Below are positions 13,393 through 14,510 of a stretch of DNA of 14,510 nucleotides, in pieces. Below the pieces are notes generated by a model that was not told the origin of the DNA, did not search any database, and saw only the letters and a program-made list of their open reading frames with translations. The stretch comes from T1Sed10-7 sp047921175 (lineage in GTDB: Bacteria > Actinomycetota > Nitriliruptoria > Nitriliruptorales > Nitriliruptoraceae): positions 1-14,510 of the forward strand of contig JBLRWQ010000071.1 in NCBI GenBank assembly GCA_047921175.1. The letters run 5' to 3'. Position 1 is the stretch's first letter; each line of letters begins with the position of its first letter. The position numbers and the translations under genes are program-made.

Positions 13393-14213
13393 GCGGGTCG
13401 CCTCCCCACGGCGACGGGCCCCACGGCGACGGGCCCCACGGCGCGGCCACCGGCACGCCGGGCCGGGGTACCCCCCGCGTCGCGATCGACGACCTGACCA
13501 AGTACTACGGGCAGACGCTCGTGCTCGACGAGGTCTTCCTCGACGTCCACGAGCACGAGGTGGTCTGCCTGATCGGCGCATCGGGGTCGGGGAAGTCCAC
13601 CCTGCTGCGCTGCATCAACCAGCTGGTGCCGTTCGACCACGGGCAGATCCGGATCGACGGCGTCCCGATCGACGATGCGAGCTTCGGTCGGACCGGCCTG
13701 CGCAAGCGCATCGGCATCGTGTTCCAGGCCTACAACCTGTTCCCCCACCTGAAGGTGCTGGACAACGTGACCCTGGCCCCGCGCAAGGTGCACGGGGTGG
13801 GCCGCGCGGAGGCCGAGGCCCGCGCGCACGAGCTGCTGTCCCTGCTCGACATGGAGGACTTCGCGCTGAAGTACCCCGAGCAGCTCTCCGGGGGGCAGCA
13901 GCAGCGGGTCGCGATCGTGCGGGCGCTGGCGACCAACCCGGACGTGCTGCTGTTGGACGAGGTCACCGCCGCGCTCGATCCGGAGCTGATCGGCGGCGTG
14001 CTGGACGTGATCCGCGACCTCAAGGCGCAGGGCATGACGATGATCATCGTCACGCACGAGATGGGGTTCGCCCGGGATGTGGCCGACCGGGTCTGCTTCC
14101 TCGAGGAGGGCCGGATCCTCGAGGAGGCTCCGCCCGCGCAGCTGTTCAGCGAGCCGCAGCACCCCTCCACGCGCCGGTTCCTCCAGCGCATCATCGACGC
14201 GGGGCGGCTGTAG
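13389..14213 (+). CDS. Polar amino-acid ABC transporter ATP-binding protein (GlnQ/HisP type)
   Basis: Powers the importer. GTG at 13389 overlaps the permease stop (GTGA), with AGAGGA just upstream. In 274 residues: Walker A GASGSGKST (63-71), Q-loop FQAYNLFPHLKVLDNV, signature LSGGQQQR (166-173), Walker B LLLDEVTAALD (Asp190, Glu191) and switch histidine VTHEMGFARDV. All catalytic residues are present. The Walker B stretch has Val in place of the usual Pro after the glutamate. About 30 residues precede the normal start of the family; they are Gly/Pro/His-rich with PHGDG repeated, encoded by 15-bp tandem repeats. No alternative in-frame start lies closer to the domain, so the extension is probably real. 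Confidence 0.94.
   Translation: MSGSPPHGDGPHGDGPHGAATGTPGRGTPRVAIDDLTKYYGQTLVLDEVFLDVHEHEVVCLIGASGSGKSTLLRCINQLVPFDHGQIRIDGVPIDDASFGRTGLRKRIGIVFQAYNLFPHLKVLDNVTLAPRKVHGVGRAEAEARAHELLSLLDMEDFALKYPEQLSGGQQQRVAIVRALATNPDVLLLDEVTAALDPELIGGVLDVIRDLKAQGMTMIIVTHEMGFARDVADRVCFLEEGRILEEAPPAQLFSEPQHPSTRRFLQRIIDAGRL
13404..13443 (+). repeat. 15-bp tandem repeat in the 5' end of the ABC ATPase gene
   Basis: CCCCACGGCGACGGG is present twice in full plus 10 bases of a third copy, encoding PHGDG units. The 15-bp period keeps the frame, so copy number could vary without breaking the gene. Confidence 0.85.
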
Positions 14214-14222
14214 CCCGGCCCT

Positions 14223-14253
14223 GCCGGTCGGCTCGGCGCGCTGCCCGACCGGC
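14223..14253 (+). terminator. Hairpin terminator candidate after the ABC operon
   Basis: GCCGGTCGG (14223-14231) and CCGACCGGC (14245-14253) form a perfect 9-bp stem around a 13-base loop, starting ten bases after the ATPase stop. There is no T-run, which is common for terminators in high-GC actinobacteria. Confidence 0.5.
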
Positions 14254-14510
14254 GCTTCCGGCCCCGCTGCGCCGCGCTGCGCTACCACCTCGGTGCTCGG
14301 TCCGCCACGTTCGGTGAGAACAGCTCGTCGCTGTCTGTCAACCCCCGCCCGCCGGTACGCGGACAGGCTGGCCGTCGGACGGGGGTGCGCGGGGTTCCGC
14401 CGGGTCGCCGTCACGTCCACACTCGTGCGTAGCACCGAGCCCCGCCGGGACGCGTCCGCGCTGCCGGCACCGGGGTGATCGCGGCGGCACGCGCCGTCAC
14501 CACCGACGCG
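14254..14510. other. No supported gene
   Basis: GC-rich sequence with no reading frame resembling a protein I know. Seen in it: a long imperfect inverted repeat (ACCCCCGCCCG at 14341-14351 against CGGACGGGGGT at 14376-14386, one mismatch), a minus-strand TTGACA (14336-14341) without a usable -10, and a GTG at 14475 open to the window end with no Shine-Dalgarno. Confidence 0.5.

Noticed and set aside
14336..14341. Minus-strand TTGACA as a promoter
   Set aside because: No TANNNT-like element 16-18 bases downstream and no gene behind it on that strand.
14341..14386. Small structured RNA after the ABC operon
   Set aside because: The 11-bp arms carry a mismatch, the loop is 24 bases, and no SRP RNA, tmRNA or RNase P core motif is present.
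14475..14510. Start of a new gene (GTG, reading MIAAARAVTTDA to the window end)
   Set aside because: Only 12 codons are visible, with no Shine-Dalgarno and no recognisable family start.

Overview
The window is very GC-rich and uses almost only G or C at third codon positions. Together with GTG starts, TANNNT-type -10 elements, a DUF222/13E12-family HNH protein and a zinc-finger topoisomerase I with a lysine-rich tail, this points to a high-GC actinobacterial chromosome. The secreted binding protein is extremely acidic, which fits a salt-adapted lineage (for example Nitriliruptoria-like), but I cannot name a genus. Most of the window looks like ordinary chromosome; I see no insertion sequence, prophage, integrase or CRISPR array.

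Layout. Bases 1-707 (minus) hold the 5' part of a membrane pyrophosphatase gene (hppA), whose protein leaves the family pattern abruptly after residue 198, inside a catalytic signature. A non-coding divergent spacer of about 575 bp follows. Bases 1283-7325 (plus) form a DNA-maintenance block: topA, then a fused MFS transporter/thymidylate kinase gene, then holB (DNA polymerase III delta'). The kinase and holB genes overlap by GTGA. Converging on this block is a minus-strand DUF222/HNH nuclease gene (7389-8891). It sits behind a textbook LexA/SOS operator placed inside its promoter and behind a 13-codon leader ORF whose stop overlaps the nuclease start. Further up the minus strand is a small SRPBCC-fold protein (9085-9561).

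Bases 9703-9775 encode tRNA-Thr(CGT). A soluble PAS-GGDEF diguanylate cyclase (9868-10755) follows, with intact GGDEF and inhibitory RxxD sites. Next is a small FMN-binding split-barrel protein (10867-11340), whose ribosome binding site and start codon lie inside a perfect 16-bp inverted repeat. The window ends with a complete polar amino-acid ABC importer (11564-14213): lipoprotein binding protein, permease and ATPase, joined by two GTGA overlaps. A promoter-proximal palindrome lies in front of it and a hairpin behind it. The last ~260 bp hold no gene I can support.

Working together: topA, tmk and holB supply supercoiling control, dTDP synthesis and clamp loading. The HNH gene looks DNA-damage inducible. 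The ABC operon is a self-contained nutrient importer. The best leads are the LexA operator plus coupled leader ORF, the RBS-embedded hairpin at 10829-10870, and the broken hppA signature.
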